64,000 nt of DNA, from NCBI RefSeq assembly GCF_007004545.3, contig NZ_CP045503.2, forward strand, positions 2,016,501 to 2,080,500, read 5' to 3'. The notes beneath the pieces were generated by a model. The model saw only the letters and a program-made list of their open reading frames with translations. It ran no database searches and was not told the origin of the DNA. Shown piece by piece: positions 17,310-25,868 of the stretch. The position numbers and the translations under genes are program-made. The DNA is from Shewanella eurypsychrophilus. GTDB lineage: Bacteria > Pseudomonadota > Gammaproteobacteria > Enterobacterales > Shewanellaceae. Each line of letters begins with the position of its first letter. Position 1 is the first letter of the stretch.

Positions 17310-18290
17310 ATGGCTAGACCAAGAAGCACATTAGTCAGTATCGAAGACACGCCGTTCTACCATTGCATGTCAAAATGTGTCCGTTTTGCCTGGCTTACGG
17401 GAGTCGACAAACATACAGGCAAATCCTATGCACATCGTCGTGACTGGGTAGAGTCAAGAATCCTTGAATTAGCCGGAGTGTTCGCGATAGATGTGGCCGC
17501 TTATGCAGTGATGTCTAATCATCTGCATTTGGTATTGAGGGTTGATATTTTCGAAGCGAATAATTGGACCGATAAAGAGGTGGTAGATCACTGGCATCAC
17601 CTGTTCAAAGGCACTGAAATCACACGGAAGTTTACCAAGGGGGAAGTGATTGAAAGCTATGAGGTTGCAAGCCTAAAACATTCAATTGCGCAGTTCCGGA
17701 GTAGATTAAGCGATATATCTTGGTTTATGCGTGCGTTGAATGAAGCTATAGCAAGGAAGGCGAATAAGGAGGATGGCTGTACTGGCAGATTCTGGGAGGG
17801 AAGATTCAAATCCCAAGCACTTTTAGATGAAGCCGCAGTTCTTGCTTGTATGGCCTATGTTGACCTTAATCCCATACGAGCCAAGATGGCTAATACCCCA
17901 GAATCCTCAGATTTTACGAGTATTCAAAGGCGTATCAAATCAGCCATGAAGGGTGAGCAACCCAAAGCACTTCTACCGTTTACAGGAAATGAGCAAAAGC
18001 AGATGTCTAAAGGCTTGATGCTTAGCGCGAAAGATTATCTGCAACTGGTTGATGAAACGGGCCGAATCATTAGAGCGGATAAACATGGTGAGATCAGCTC
18101 TGAATCACAAGCAATATTAACTAGGCTCAATATCCCTCAAGAAAACTGGATTAAGCTCACCACCGACTTTAGCCGTTTATTTAAAGGCCCAGTCGGTACG
18201 ATTCAAGAACTTGATATCTACTGCGAGCACTTAGAGCGAAAGCGCAGACAAGGGGCGGCTAATTGCCAGATATGGTTCAGCAGCACCTAA
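17310..18290 (+). CDS. RAYT / Y1_Tnp-type transposase
   Basis: 326 residues. The HUH-type signature is 'YAVMSNHLHLVLRVD' (~70-85), with a candidate catalytic Tyr in 'ACMAYVDLNPIRAKM' (~190). The N-terminus 'MARPRSTLVSIEDTPFYHCM' is typical of the REP-associated tyrosine transposases common in Shewanella. These enzymes nick and join single-stranded palindromic ends. The gene is flanked by inverted 13-mers and followed by three long tandem repeats that may be its substrates. It is full length with no disabling change. Confidence 0.85.
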   Translation: MARPRSTLVSIEDTPFYHCMSKCVRFAWLTGVDKHTGKSYAHRRDWVESRILELAGVFAIDVAAYAVMSNHLHLVLRVDIFEANNWTDKEVVDHWHHLFKGTEITRKFTKGEVIESYEVASLKHSIAQFRSRLSDISWFMRALNEAIARKANKEDGCTGRFWEGRFKSQALLDEAAVLACMAYVDLNPIRAKMANTPESSDFTSIQRRIKSAMKGEQPKALLPFTGNEQKQMSKGLMLSAKDYLQLVDETGRIIRADKHGEISSESQAILTRLNIPQENWIKLTTDFSRLFKGPVGTIQELDIYCEHLERKRRQGAANCQIWFSST

Positions 18291-18338
18291 TCAACAGTTA
18301 GTGAACTAGTAAATAGTACATCTTAAAATAAACGGTAG

Positions 18339-18361
18339 GCCGAATTTAAGTTCGGCGTTTT
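18339..18361 (+). terminator. Terminator of the RAYT gene
   Basis: GCCGAA and TTCGGC form a six-base stem around a six-base loop, followed by GTTTT, about 50 bases after the transposase stop. It looks like a short intrinsic terminator. Confidence 0.55.
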
Positions 18362-18390
18362 GGCTGCTTGAATCAGGAGGAGTTACTCTG

Positions 18391-18800
18391 TAGCTTAAAT
18401 ATTTTAATCCATTTAGCCTTTACCTAGGCAAACTTACCCATAAACACATACGTTTTGACACTTCTCCTGACAAATAACATGAAGCAATATACAACAGATA
18501 AGTAAAATGGGTGGCTATGTTTATCGTAGCTTAAATATTTTAATCCATTTTGCCTTTACCTAGACAAACTTACCCATAAACACATACGTTTTGACACTTC
18601 TCCTGACAAATAACATGAAGCAATATACAACAGATAAGTAAAATGGGTGGCTATGTTTATCCTCTGTAGCTTAAATATTTTAATCCATTTAGCCTTTACC
18701 TAGGCAAACTTACCCACAAACACATACGTTTTGACACTTCTCCTGACAAATAACATGAAGCAATATACAACAGATAAGTAAAATGGGTGGCTATGTTTAA
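18391..18800. repeat. Three ~135-bp tandem repeats downstream of the RAYT gene
   Basis: Three near-identical units start at 18391, 18527 and 18667, each opening TAGCTTAAATATTTTAATCC and closing with TGGGTGGCTATGTTTA. They differ at only a few bases (for example TTTAGCC/TTTTGCC and CCTAGG/CCTAGA), with 2-6 bases between units. The closing 13-mer is the reverse complement of the one at 17232-17244. Together they fill the 556-base gap between the transposase and the S41 peptidase, and no gene is evident inside them. Confidence 0.9.
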
Positions 18801-18846
18801 CACTATGTTTATCATTGAATTCGAAAATACTAAATAAGGAAGTACA

Positions 18847-19887
18847 GTGAAAATAAGAAATGGAATTTTAGGAGCTTACATTGTTAGTTTGTCCTGCTTA
18901 GCCCATGCTGATATCAGTTCTGTTGAAAAAAATAGTATATTGAATGCGCTTACAGCCAATATAAAGAAACAGTATGTTGAAATTAAAAAGATAGATGAAA
19001 TCTCAATTTCTCTTACAAAATTAAAATCTAATCCCGCATATAGTAATAGCCAGTCACCAGAGCAATTTGCCTCTCTTCTAACCGCAGAATTACAAAATAT
19101 AGATAAGCATTTTGCCGTACAATGGCGCAATCCAAATGAAATCCATGATCAGCAAGTAAAGTATGAAGATTGGTTCAGCAAATTAAGTCGAAAAAACTCA
19201 GGTTTTAATCGAGTTGAAATACTTGATGGCAATATAGGTTATGTAGACTTTTGGGGGTTTGATGCATTGTCAGATAATTCAAGAAAAGTCGCAGAAGGTG
19301 TTATGGGATTTGTGTCTAATGTAGATGCTCTGGTATTTGATCTTCGTAAAAATGGTGGTGGCAGTGCTGAAATGGTGCAGTTAATTAGTAGCTATTTTTT
19401 AAAACCCAATACCCATTTAAACAGTATTTATTGGCGAAGCACTGATACCACAAGTGAATTTCGTACATTTGATAACATTAATGGCTCAGTAAATTTAACG
19501 ACTCCCATATACATACTCACCAGCCGTGAGACGTTTTCTGCGGCAGAAGAATTTGCTTATAACTTAAAACACCTTAACCGAGCCACGCTAGTGGGTGAAA
19601 CAACTAAAGGTGGAGCAAATCCCTGGCAGTTTTATGAATTAGGCAATGGCTTTAGGGCTGGTATTCCTATTGCTAAGGCAATTAACCCGAAAACAAAAAC
19701 AAATTGGGAGTCAGTTGGCGTTAAGCCCCATATTGAAGTGTCGCGCGAAAATGCCCTAGATGTGGCGTATGAAATGGCACTTAATGAAGTTAAAAAATCA
19801 GTAACTGATGCGTATCAAGTTAAAGACATTAATGACAAACTTATGGAATTGACGGGTAATAAGGCCTTAGACGGGACAAAACCGTGA
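18847..19887 (+). CDS. S41-family peptidase (C-terminal-processing type), exported
   Basis: 346 residues with a signal peptide ending 'LAHADIS'. The S41 core is visible: 'VDALVFDLRKNGGGSAEMVQLISSYF' (~165-190), the catalytic Ser region 'TSRETFSAAEEFAYNLKHLNR' and the following 'ATLVGETTKGGANP'. It has no PDZ domain, so it is closer to the IRBP/retinol-binding-like S41 proteins than to Prc/CtpA. The start is GTG, supported by AAGGA six bases upstream. It stands alone after the repeat array. Its substrate is unknown. Confidence 0.82.
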   Translation: MKIRNGILGAYIVSLSCLAHADISSVEKNSILNALTANIKKQYVEIKKIDEISISLTKLKSNPAYSNSQSPEQFASLLTAELQNIDKHFAVQWRNPNEIHDQQVKYEDWFSKLSRKNSGFNRVEILDGNIGYVDFWGFDALSDNSRKVAEGVMGFVSNVDALVFDLRKNGGGSAEMVQLISSYFLKPNTHLNSIYWRSTDTTSEFRTFDNINGSVNLTTPIYILTSRETFSAAEEFAYNLKHLNRATLVGETTKGGANPWQFYELGNGFRAGIPIAKAINPKTKTNWESVGVKPHIEVSRENALDVAYEMALNEVKKSVTDAYQVKDINDKLMELTGNKALDGTKP

Positions 19888-19936
19888 AAGTGGCGTTATC
19901 GCACATAAGGATGCCGTATATTTTTTAATCTAAATG

Positions 19937-20020
19937 TCACCACGGAGCGCTCCGCTTACACGGGCAGCGCGAAGATAAAGAGCTGCAAAGGCTGTAGGCG
20001 TTGCCTGTCTTCGTGGAGAG
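19937..20020. repeat. Dispersed palindromic repeat (CCACGGAG ... TTCGTGGAG family), copy 2
   Basis: It starts CACCACGGAGCG and ends TGTCTTCGTGGAGA, so the ends pair imperfectly. It shares the internal AAAGAGCTGCAAAGGCT-like stretch with the element at 17124-17191. It occupies part of the 302-base gap after the S41 peptidase; the rest shows no gene. Confidence 0.65.
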
Positions 20021-20189
20021 TCAATTTTGTTAACGTTAAATTTAACGTATTCTTATATAAAAGATAATTCAATCATGGGGAAAAGGTTGAATATTATGCT
20101 ATTTCAATTGTAAAAGTGATTTAGGCTTATATACCAGTCATTCTTACTCTGACACGATTAAATATGCTTTTTAGATTGTAGTCATTGAA

Positions 20190-20969
20190 CTACATTTGAT
20201 GCTTTAACCAAGCACTCGTGACGGCATCTAAAGGTTGGGCTTCTCGAGAGGCTTGATGATCAAGCGCTGAAATAATTTCATTTAAAAAGCGTAAAGTATC
20301 TAGCTGTTCCAATTGCGTCTGAGTAAATAGTTTAGAGCGATCTTGACGCAGCAGTAAGACAGCTCTATCAACGGTACCGAGTAAACCTTTTGGTTCCGAT
20401 ATTGTCCGAATTTGATAATTATGGTGTAAAAATTGTGGCTGCCATAACGGTATAATAATCCACTCTTTTTTATTAACTGCTGTTTCAAAAGCACTAAAAC
20501 AGTCTTCTTCATTACCAGTATGAAAAGAGTAGCCTAGATTGTTAAGTCCATATTCTTCCATCATTTTTATAGAGAAACGCGTTATCCCTGCACCAGGGGT
20601 GATACCTTGAATATTTTTGTTCATTCGCGAAAAAACGTCAGGTTTGAGTAAATCACTAACTTGTGAAACGGCGTCTTCTGGTACGTAATCAGGCACTCCC
20701 CAAAGTGCATAAGGTTCGTAATGTAAACCAAGCTCGAGTAATGGCTCGACGGTTTCAACATCTGACTTATAAATACCATGGCTAGAGGGTAGCCAGGCTG
20801 ACGATAACATATCGATTTCGCCAGATTTTAGTTTCGCAAAGTTGTCTTGGTGAGGAGAGTAAACCCGCTCAACATTAAAACCCATTTCAGACAACACGTT
20901 ATATACCAGTGATGCAGCTACATGGTGAAAAGATAGGTCGGTAACGCCAATAGTAATTTTGTTCGACAT
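20190..20969 (-). CDS. Glycine-betaine-binding-like protein (OpuAC family) without a signal peptide
   Basis: About 259 residues from the ATG at 20969, with GAGA upstream. The family is OpuAC/ProX-type: 'KITIGVTDLSFHHVAASLVYNVLSEMGFNVE' and 'GEIDMLSSAWLPSSHG' early, and 'GAGITRFSIKMMEEYGLN' and 'WIIIPLWQPQFLHHNYQIRTI' later. Members usually have a signal peptide or lipobox and sit beside ABC permease genes. Neither is present here. An upstream GTG/ATG pair (21020) would add 17 residues but still no signal. The product may be a cytoplasmic ligand sensor or a decayed transporter part. Confidence 0.75.
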   Translation of the reverse strand: MSNKITIGVTDLSFHHVAASLVYNVLSEMGFNVERVYSPHQDNFAKLKSGEIDMLSSAWLPSSHGIYKSDVETVEPLLELGLHYEPYALWGVPDYVPEDAVSQVSDLLKPDVFSRMNKNIQGITPGAGITRFSIKMMEEYGLNNLGYSFHTGNEEDCFSAFETAVNKKEWIIIPLWQPQFLHHNYQIRTISEPKGLLGTVDRAVLLLRQDRSKLFTQTQLEQLDTLRFLNEIISALDHQASREAQPLDAVTSAWLKHQM

Positions 20970-21104
20970 AATATAATTCTCATAAAATTTTCTGGAAGTA
21001 ATCGCGAGTTTAGACATCACTGTTATCTTTTTAAAGTTCTTATTATTTGAATCATTATCAAAATGTTTTTGGCAATGATAAGGGGGGAATTAATTAACAT
21101 TACT

Positions 21105-21311
21105 TTATTCGAAATAACATAGGTTTAATCCAATTTTGTAATATAGCTGGAAAGAGTCATCGTTAAAGTTGTTATTGCTTAGTGAATTGGTACTGTATTG
21201 CTTAATTTGTTGGATGGTTAATTGCAGTTTAGTTAATGTAGTTAAATCAATATTAGGTGGTTTTTGATCGTTAAATGATGTTTTATTAATTATTGAATTT
21301 AATGTTGACAT
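21105..21311 (-). CDS. Possible small hypothetical protein (68 aa)
   Basis: This frame begins 'MSTLNSIINKTSFNDQKPPN' and has no recognisable family, no membrane segment and an AT-rich composition like the surrounding non-coding DNA. No clear ribosome site precedes it. I list it only because the 875-base gap between the betaine-binding-like gene and the adhesin has no other candidate. It may well be chance. Confidence 0.2.
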   Translation of the reverse strand: MSTLNSIINKTSFNDQKPPNIDLTTLTKLQLTIQQIKQYSTNSLSNNNFNDDSFQLYYKIGLNLCYFE

Positions 21312-21844
21312 GAAACGTGTTGGGATACATATTGCTACATCTGTTAAGTTGTGGGTTTTCGTTAACTTTGATTTTTCGTAGGCTCCCCTTGGTAATTAAT
21401 ATGTTAGCTAAGTGATGGACGCATAGTTATTAAGTGGTTATAGGTTTAAGTTGATATATTGATTTGGCTCTTATGTGGGTTGTCTCTTAATCTATCCCGT
21501 CAAGTTTTAAATGGGCTCGTTTTATGACTTGGATTGGTTTTTATAGTATTAAAGGTGGCAACCCAGTTAAAACTGCTTTTTATATGGATGTTATATAGAG
21601 AGGCAGATATACATAATACATAGAATTTATCTTCATTTATTCCGTTTCTTCTTCAGAAAAATTTATCGAGGAAACGTTATAGTTAACGGCTTTAATATTA
21701 ATATTCATGCGCAGTGTTATATCAACAGTGCTATGAGTGTTGGATTATTCAATATACCCGGCACGAGAAGTCAGGAGTGTTTGGGAACGTCATATTTATT
21801 GAAAGGGTGAAATGTCCTTTCTTAAGACTTTATAAGGTTACATT

Positions 21845-23453
21845 ATGAAATTATTATTCCTTGCCACAGCTATTTCTGTTGCACTTTCCCCTAGTGTATT
21901 TGCTGATGATTTACAGGTTAGCATTGACAATAATTCGGCTGCAATCGCGGCTAACACTATAGCGGCTGGCGATAATAGTGCGGCCATAATTAACAATAAG
22001 GCGCGCACAGATGCTCTGTCATCAACCTTGGCATCAAGCTCTGCAAGCACTAATGCGTTAATTGCTAAAAATAAGTCAGATGCTGAGTCTTATATTTCTA
22101 ATATCACTCAGTCAGTCGCCAAAGATTCAATGCGCATCGATAATTTAGTTGCAGGCAATACGAACGCGATTAATAAAATGATGCACATTTAGCATCACTC
22201 ATTACAGATAGTTCGAATAAAATTGATAGCAATGTTACAGCCATAGGTAAAAATAAGGCTGATGCAGATTCGTTAATTTCTGGCAATACTCATAATATTG
22301 CCAAAGTTAAAACAGATATGGCTGCAACTGTGAATGGCATTAACTCAGCCATTTCACAGAATAAAGCCAGTGTTGATGCAGCTGTGAGTGGTAATACCAA
22401 TGCGATTGCTAAAAATAAGGCAGATTCAGACACTTTGATTTCAGAAAACGCATTGGGTGTGGCTTCTAATACCGCATCGGCTAAAACGCTTGCTCAATCT
22501 GTAACATCTGTTGCTTCGTCTGTATCTGATAATGGATCAGGTATTGCTAATAACAAGGCTGCGATCAGTAAACTCAATAATGAAGAGGCGATAGTTACTG
22601 CCAGAACTGAGAAAAACTCATTACTGATTAAACAGAGGCAACATGCGGTTGATGTGACTAATGCCCACATTGGTGGGCTAGAGAAGTCTGAGGCTAGACA
22701 CTTTACAAAAAATGAAAAAGTCATTGCTGCAAACAAGGTGGCCATTGATAGCAATGCAAAAAATGCAGCAACCGCAATGACCTATAGTACAATTTCCGTT
22801 AGTAAAGCGGGTGTAGCTTTATCTCATGCCGATCATTCAGTTAAGGTTGCTGATGAATCTTTGGCTCAATCTAAACTCGTTGCCAAGACGGCTGCTAGCG
22901 CTGATAGCCATGCGACTTCAGCTCTAAATGTTGCTAATCATGCTGAGGCGCGTTCGGTTGTTGCAGATAAGCATGCTACTGAGGCCGTCAGTGTTGCTAA
23001 CCACTCTCTGGCGCAATCAACAGATAACGGAAATCGCATTCAAGAGGCAAGAAAAGATATTACTCAAAACGTTGAAGCCATCGCCACTAACCATAATAAC
23101 ATCAGTGATAATTCAAGAGGGGTCAGGCAAAATGCGCAAGATATCTATGCGGTAAACAAGCGCGTCGATAACAATTTTTTTGCGATTAAAAACCTTCAAG
23201 AAGAGATAGATAATTTAGATACCAAAATTGATGCCTCTTACGCTCAGTCAGGTGCAATGTCTGCACTAATGGAGCCTCATGGTGTTGGACATGCTTCGTT
23301 TTCTATGGGCACTGCACATCATGGGAATGCGAATGCGTTAGCGCTTGGGTTTGGTATGCGTTTAGATAACAATTTCTCAATTAAAGCGGGTGCGCATTTG
23401 ATGATGTAACCAGTCAGCCGACTGTATTTTTTGGGGCCGGTGTAGAATGGTAA
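21845..23453 (+). pseudogene. YadA-like trimeric autotransporter adhesin, broken by two -1 frameshifts
   Basis: The reading begins 'MKLLFLATAISVALSPSVFADDL' (signal peptide) and continues as Asn/Ala/Asp-rich heptad-like repeats ('NNSAAI', 'SGNTNAIAKNKAD'), typical of YadA-type stalks. It ends in a YadA-anchor-like barrel: 'SALMEPHGVGHASFSMGTAHHG' region, then 'FFGAGVEW'. The frame is lost at an AAAA tract (22175-22178), where one more A restores 'NAINKNDAHLASLITDSSNK'. It is lost again at TTT (23397-23399), where one more T restores '..AHFDDVTSQPTVFFGAGVEW' to the stop at 23451. Either the gene is decaying, or it depends on slippage, or the assembly has two homopolymer errors. A 530-base AT-rich leader with no gene precedes it. 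Confidence 0.75.
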
Positions 23454-23466
23454 GTAAAACGAATGT

Positions 23467-23604
23467 TTGTATTGGGTGATTGTTGTCGTAATGGTTGCGA
23501 TCGTCATGTTTAATCTAGTCACACCTGACAAACACTCTGAAGATAACAACGCTAGGCAAAGCGAGATAAAACAGCATTTCGATAAGCTGTTGAGTGAAGA
23601 CTAA
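23467..23604 (+). CDS. Possible small membrane protein (45 aa) after the adhesin
   Basis: An open frame from TTG 23467 (or GTG 23476) reads one hydrophobic segment 'VIVVVMVAIVMFNLV', then a charged tail 'KHSEDNNARQSEIKQHFDKL', and stops just inside a strong terminator. It begins 13 bases after the restored adhesin stop. The single helix plus polar tail is what a small membrane protein would look like. The non-ATG start and short length leave it doubtful. Confidence 0.35.
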   Translation: MYWVIVVVMVAIVMFNLVTPDKHSEDNNARQSEIKQHFDKLLSED

Positions 23605-23627
23605 AAAAAGCCCCCCGGGGCTTTTTT
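23603..23627. terminator. Strong bidirectional terminator
   Basis: AAAAAAGCCCC and GGGGCTTTTTT are perfect arms around CC, with a T-run on either strand. It directly ends the small frame at 23467-23604 and the adhesin transcript. Confidence 0.85.
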
Positions 23628-23967
23628 GTTGGGTGTTGATGATTAATTAAATCTGTATCATGAATAAGTGGGGTTAGTGTGAACTTTGTTCTCCAACCTT
23701 AATCTGTGAGTCAGAAAGTCTCTCGTTTCCCCTAAACGTAGCTGTTGAAACCTGCGTTAGTCAGTATCAGGTTGCCATAGTTCCCCTAATGTAAACTGTC
23801 TCATTTAGAGCTTGAATTCCAACCCACTTCTGTCAAAAAACGTGCTCTATTCTCACCGATTTGTCCCAGAAAAATAAACTTAAATCGAAGAAGTGAACAC
23901 TCAGGTGTAAACGTGGCTGTGACCTTCGACATCAAGGTCGAATATGTTCCATACATTTTTCGGCATT

Positions 23968-24097
23968 CCCCACATCCATGTGGGTCAGATTAAACCGCAG
24001 AGCGGCCAGGGATGACTCTTACGAAATCAAGATCCATCGTGTTACAGAAGAGTTTGCACTTAATGTCGCTTTTAGGCATCCATGCCTTTACGACATT
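23968..24097. repeat. Region of nested short palindromes (probable dispersed element)
   Basis: The 653-base gap between the terminator and the peptidase gene holds two hairpins with the same CC centre: CCCACAT-CC-ATGTGGG (23968-23983) and AGGCAT-CC-ATGCCT (24074-24087). The second is enclosed by AATGTCG...CGACATT (24062-24097). A 62-codon frame crosses this area ('MWVRLNRRAARDDSYEIK') but it follows the palindromes and is probably not a gene. It looks like a degenerate mobile or REP-like element. Confidence 0.45.
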
Positions 24098-24257
24098 CGT
24101 AAATCCATTTACAGCACCTGCCGCAAGCAATTAACGCCAATGACGCTATGGTACTTAGCAAGTTAATTAAATACTAATTCGGCCAAATGAACCCCACTAA
24201 AAGATATTTGAAACTTGTTATCTGACAAGTCTCACCGCACCCTTGGGTTAGGTACTC

Positions 24258-25577
24258 CTACCTCAAAGATGCCCCACGATTAAGCCCTATGAGCTTATCG
24301 AGAATATGCTCGCCATCCATGCGAATGCCGTTGTGCTCATACTCAGAGGTTAACCAGTATTTAAGCGCCCCTACCTGTTTAGTGGTTTCCAGGCTGTAAT
24401 TCATCTCAACAAACATATCTTCGCTATAGATGGCTGCTGCGACTGGCACTTGGTTTTTGGCTAGTGTGTCCAAATCATATAGCTGTGACCAATCGGCTTT
24501 TTCGGCGAGTAAGTTGGCCGCATGCTTGAGGGGCTTGAGGTTAGTGAACTGCTCGAAAAACCAAGGGAAGACCATCTCTCCGGTAAACAGAAATGGCTTG
24601 CCTGGCTCATAGTTAAATTCATCATATTGGCCGCGAACGCGCTGGGCCGACCAATTTGATGCGCTGCTTGTTGAGGCTTCGCCTTTTGAAGAGTGGTTTT
24701 GACAGTAGATACTTTCATGAAGTAGGGCGAAAATAGGGTTGGTGTTAAAGTCGAGTAGCTGGCAGAACTGCGCCAAGAAAAGCGGGTTCACTTGTGTGCC
24801 TGAGCCGGTTTCAATCAGTGCTTGCTCCAGTAGGTAGTAGACAGATTCAGGGCCCTGCTCCATACCTATATTTATGCCAAGTAGCTGCAACATCTCGACG
24901 GTTAAGCGCTCGCCAGTGGCGATGCGGACGACATTATTACTGATATGTTCAGCGAGCTCAGTGATCAGTGTTTGCGCATCGCTGAAGCGTTTAAAGAAGT
25001 CTTGGTTTTTGGCTAAAACGCGTTTGTAGGTGGCTTGATATACTTCATCAGAGTGACGGGTGAGGGAAGGGATACCGCCGGTGATGTAAGCTTCGCTGAG
25101 GCCTTCTGGCGCATCGTTTAGGTATTTTAATACACAGAAGCCGCCGAAGCTTTGGCCTAAGATACTCCACTTTTTTTCTGGAGACAGTTGAGCGCGTATG
25201 GCTTCGGCATCCTTGATGATGTTGTCAGCGCGAAAGTGAGTCAGGTACTCGGCTTGTTGCTCTGAGTCCAGATGTTCTAAGCTGAGGTAGCTAACGGGTG
25301 TAGACAGGCCTGTGCCACGCTGATCTAATAGTAATACTCGGAACTCTCTCAGGGCGCGCTTTATCCAGCCACCGTTAGCCGCCGGACGAATCGCACCAAA
25401 ACCTGGTCCACCTTGAAAAAATACGAGATATGGAAGCTGTTTGCCTTGGTTATCGGGCGACACTAACTCGCGAGCAAAAACCTTGATCTGCTTGCCAGCG
25501 GGATGGGCATAATCTAAAGGGAGGGAGAAGCTGTGTTTAATGGCTGTTAATCCTGCGAGGGTTAAGTCAGATTTCAT
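24258..25577 (-). CDS. Proline-iminopeptidase-like alpha/beta hydrolase (S33)
   Basis: About 439 residues. I start it at the ATG at 25577, preceded by AAGG six bases upstream; a TTG five codons earlier lacks a site. The S33 features are the oxyanion loop 'VFFQGGPGFGAIRP' (~65), 'LLLDQRGTGLSTP' (~90) and the nucleophile elbow 'SILGQSFGGFCVL' with Ser near 145. The catalytic Asp and His would be in the C-terminal third ('MDGEHILDKL' may hold the His). It removes N-terminal proline or similar residues from peptides in the cytoplasm. It is monocistronic. Confidence 0.83.
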   Translation of the reverse strand: MKSDLTLAGLTAIKHSFSLPLDYAHPAGKQIKVFARELVSPDNQGKQLPYLVFFQGGPGFGAIRPAANGGWIKRALREFRVLLLDQRGTGLSTPVSYLSLEHLDSEQQAEYLTHFRADNIIKDAEAIRAQLSPEKKWSILGQSFGGFCVLKYLNDAPEGLSEAYITGGIPSLTRHSDEVYQATYKRVLAKNQDFFKRFSDAQTLITELAEHISNNVVRIATGERLTVEMLQLLGINIGMEQGPESVYYLLEQALIETGSGTQVNPLFLAQFCQLLDFNTNPIFALLHESIYCQNHSSKGEASTSSASNWSAQRVRGQYDEFNYEPGKPFLFTGEMVFPWFFEQFTNLKPLKHAANLLAEKADWSQLYDLDTLAKNQVPVAAAIYSEDMFVEMNYSLETTKQVGALKYWLTSEYEHNGIRMDGEHILDKLIGLNRGASLR

Positions 25578-25729
25578 GGTGGCCTTGTACAATAGAGTTA
25601 ATATTTGATGCTTATTATGTCTGCCACTATAATAGTGAGCAGAGTGTCATTATTGGCAAATTGTATACAAAATCACAGCAGATACCTAGTTTAAACGTTT
25701 GGTCATGAACATATATTGCTGCATTAAAA

Positions 25730-25743
25730 TTGATCCAGATCAG
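25730..25743 (+). promoter_or_regulatory. FNR-like box upstream of the MBL-fold hydrolase
   Basis: TTGAT-CCAG-ATCAG matches the FNR consensus at 9 of 10 positions and lies 125 bases upstream of the hydrolase start, in the gap between two divergent genes. It could serve either gene. Confidence 0.45.
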
Positions 25744-25868
25744 TTTATAGCTTTGCCCGAGAGAGAAAAGGGTGAAGTTAACGTAACCTTATTTTACTAT
25801 TCAGTATCAATAGCTATCTATCTCTATACGTTCTATTCCGATAGAAAAGTCACCTTAGGCGGAACTTC

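Noticed and set aside
17124..20020. CRISPR array or prophage in the repeat-rich area
   Set aside because: The repeats are 135 bp tandem units or isolated palindromes, with no regular short repeat-spacer pattern and no cas or phage genes.
21312..21844. Possible c-di-GMP riboswitch in the long leader of the adhesin gene
   Set aside because: I looked for the GEMM-I conserved core and tetraloop receptor and did not find them. The leader is simply AT-rich.
23978..24166. 62-codon frame 'MWVRLNRRAARDD...'
   Set aside because: It tracks two palindromes and their flanks, has no ribosome site and looks like translation of a dispersed repeat.
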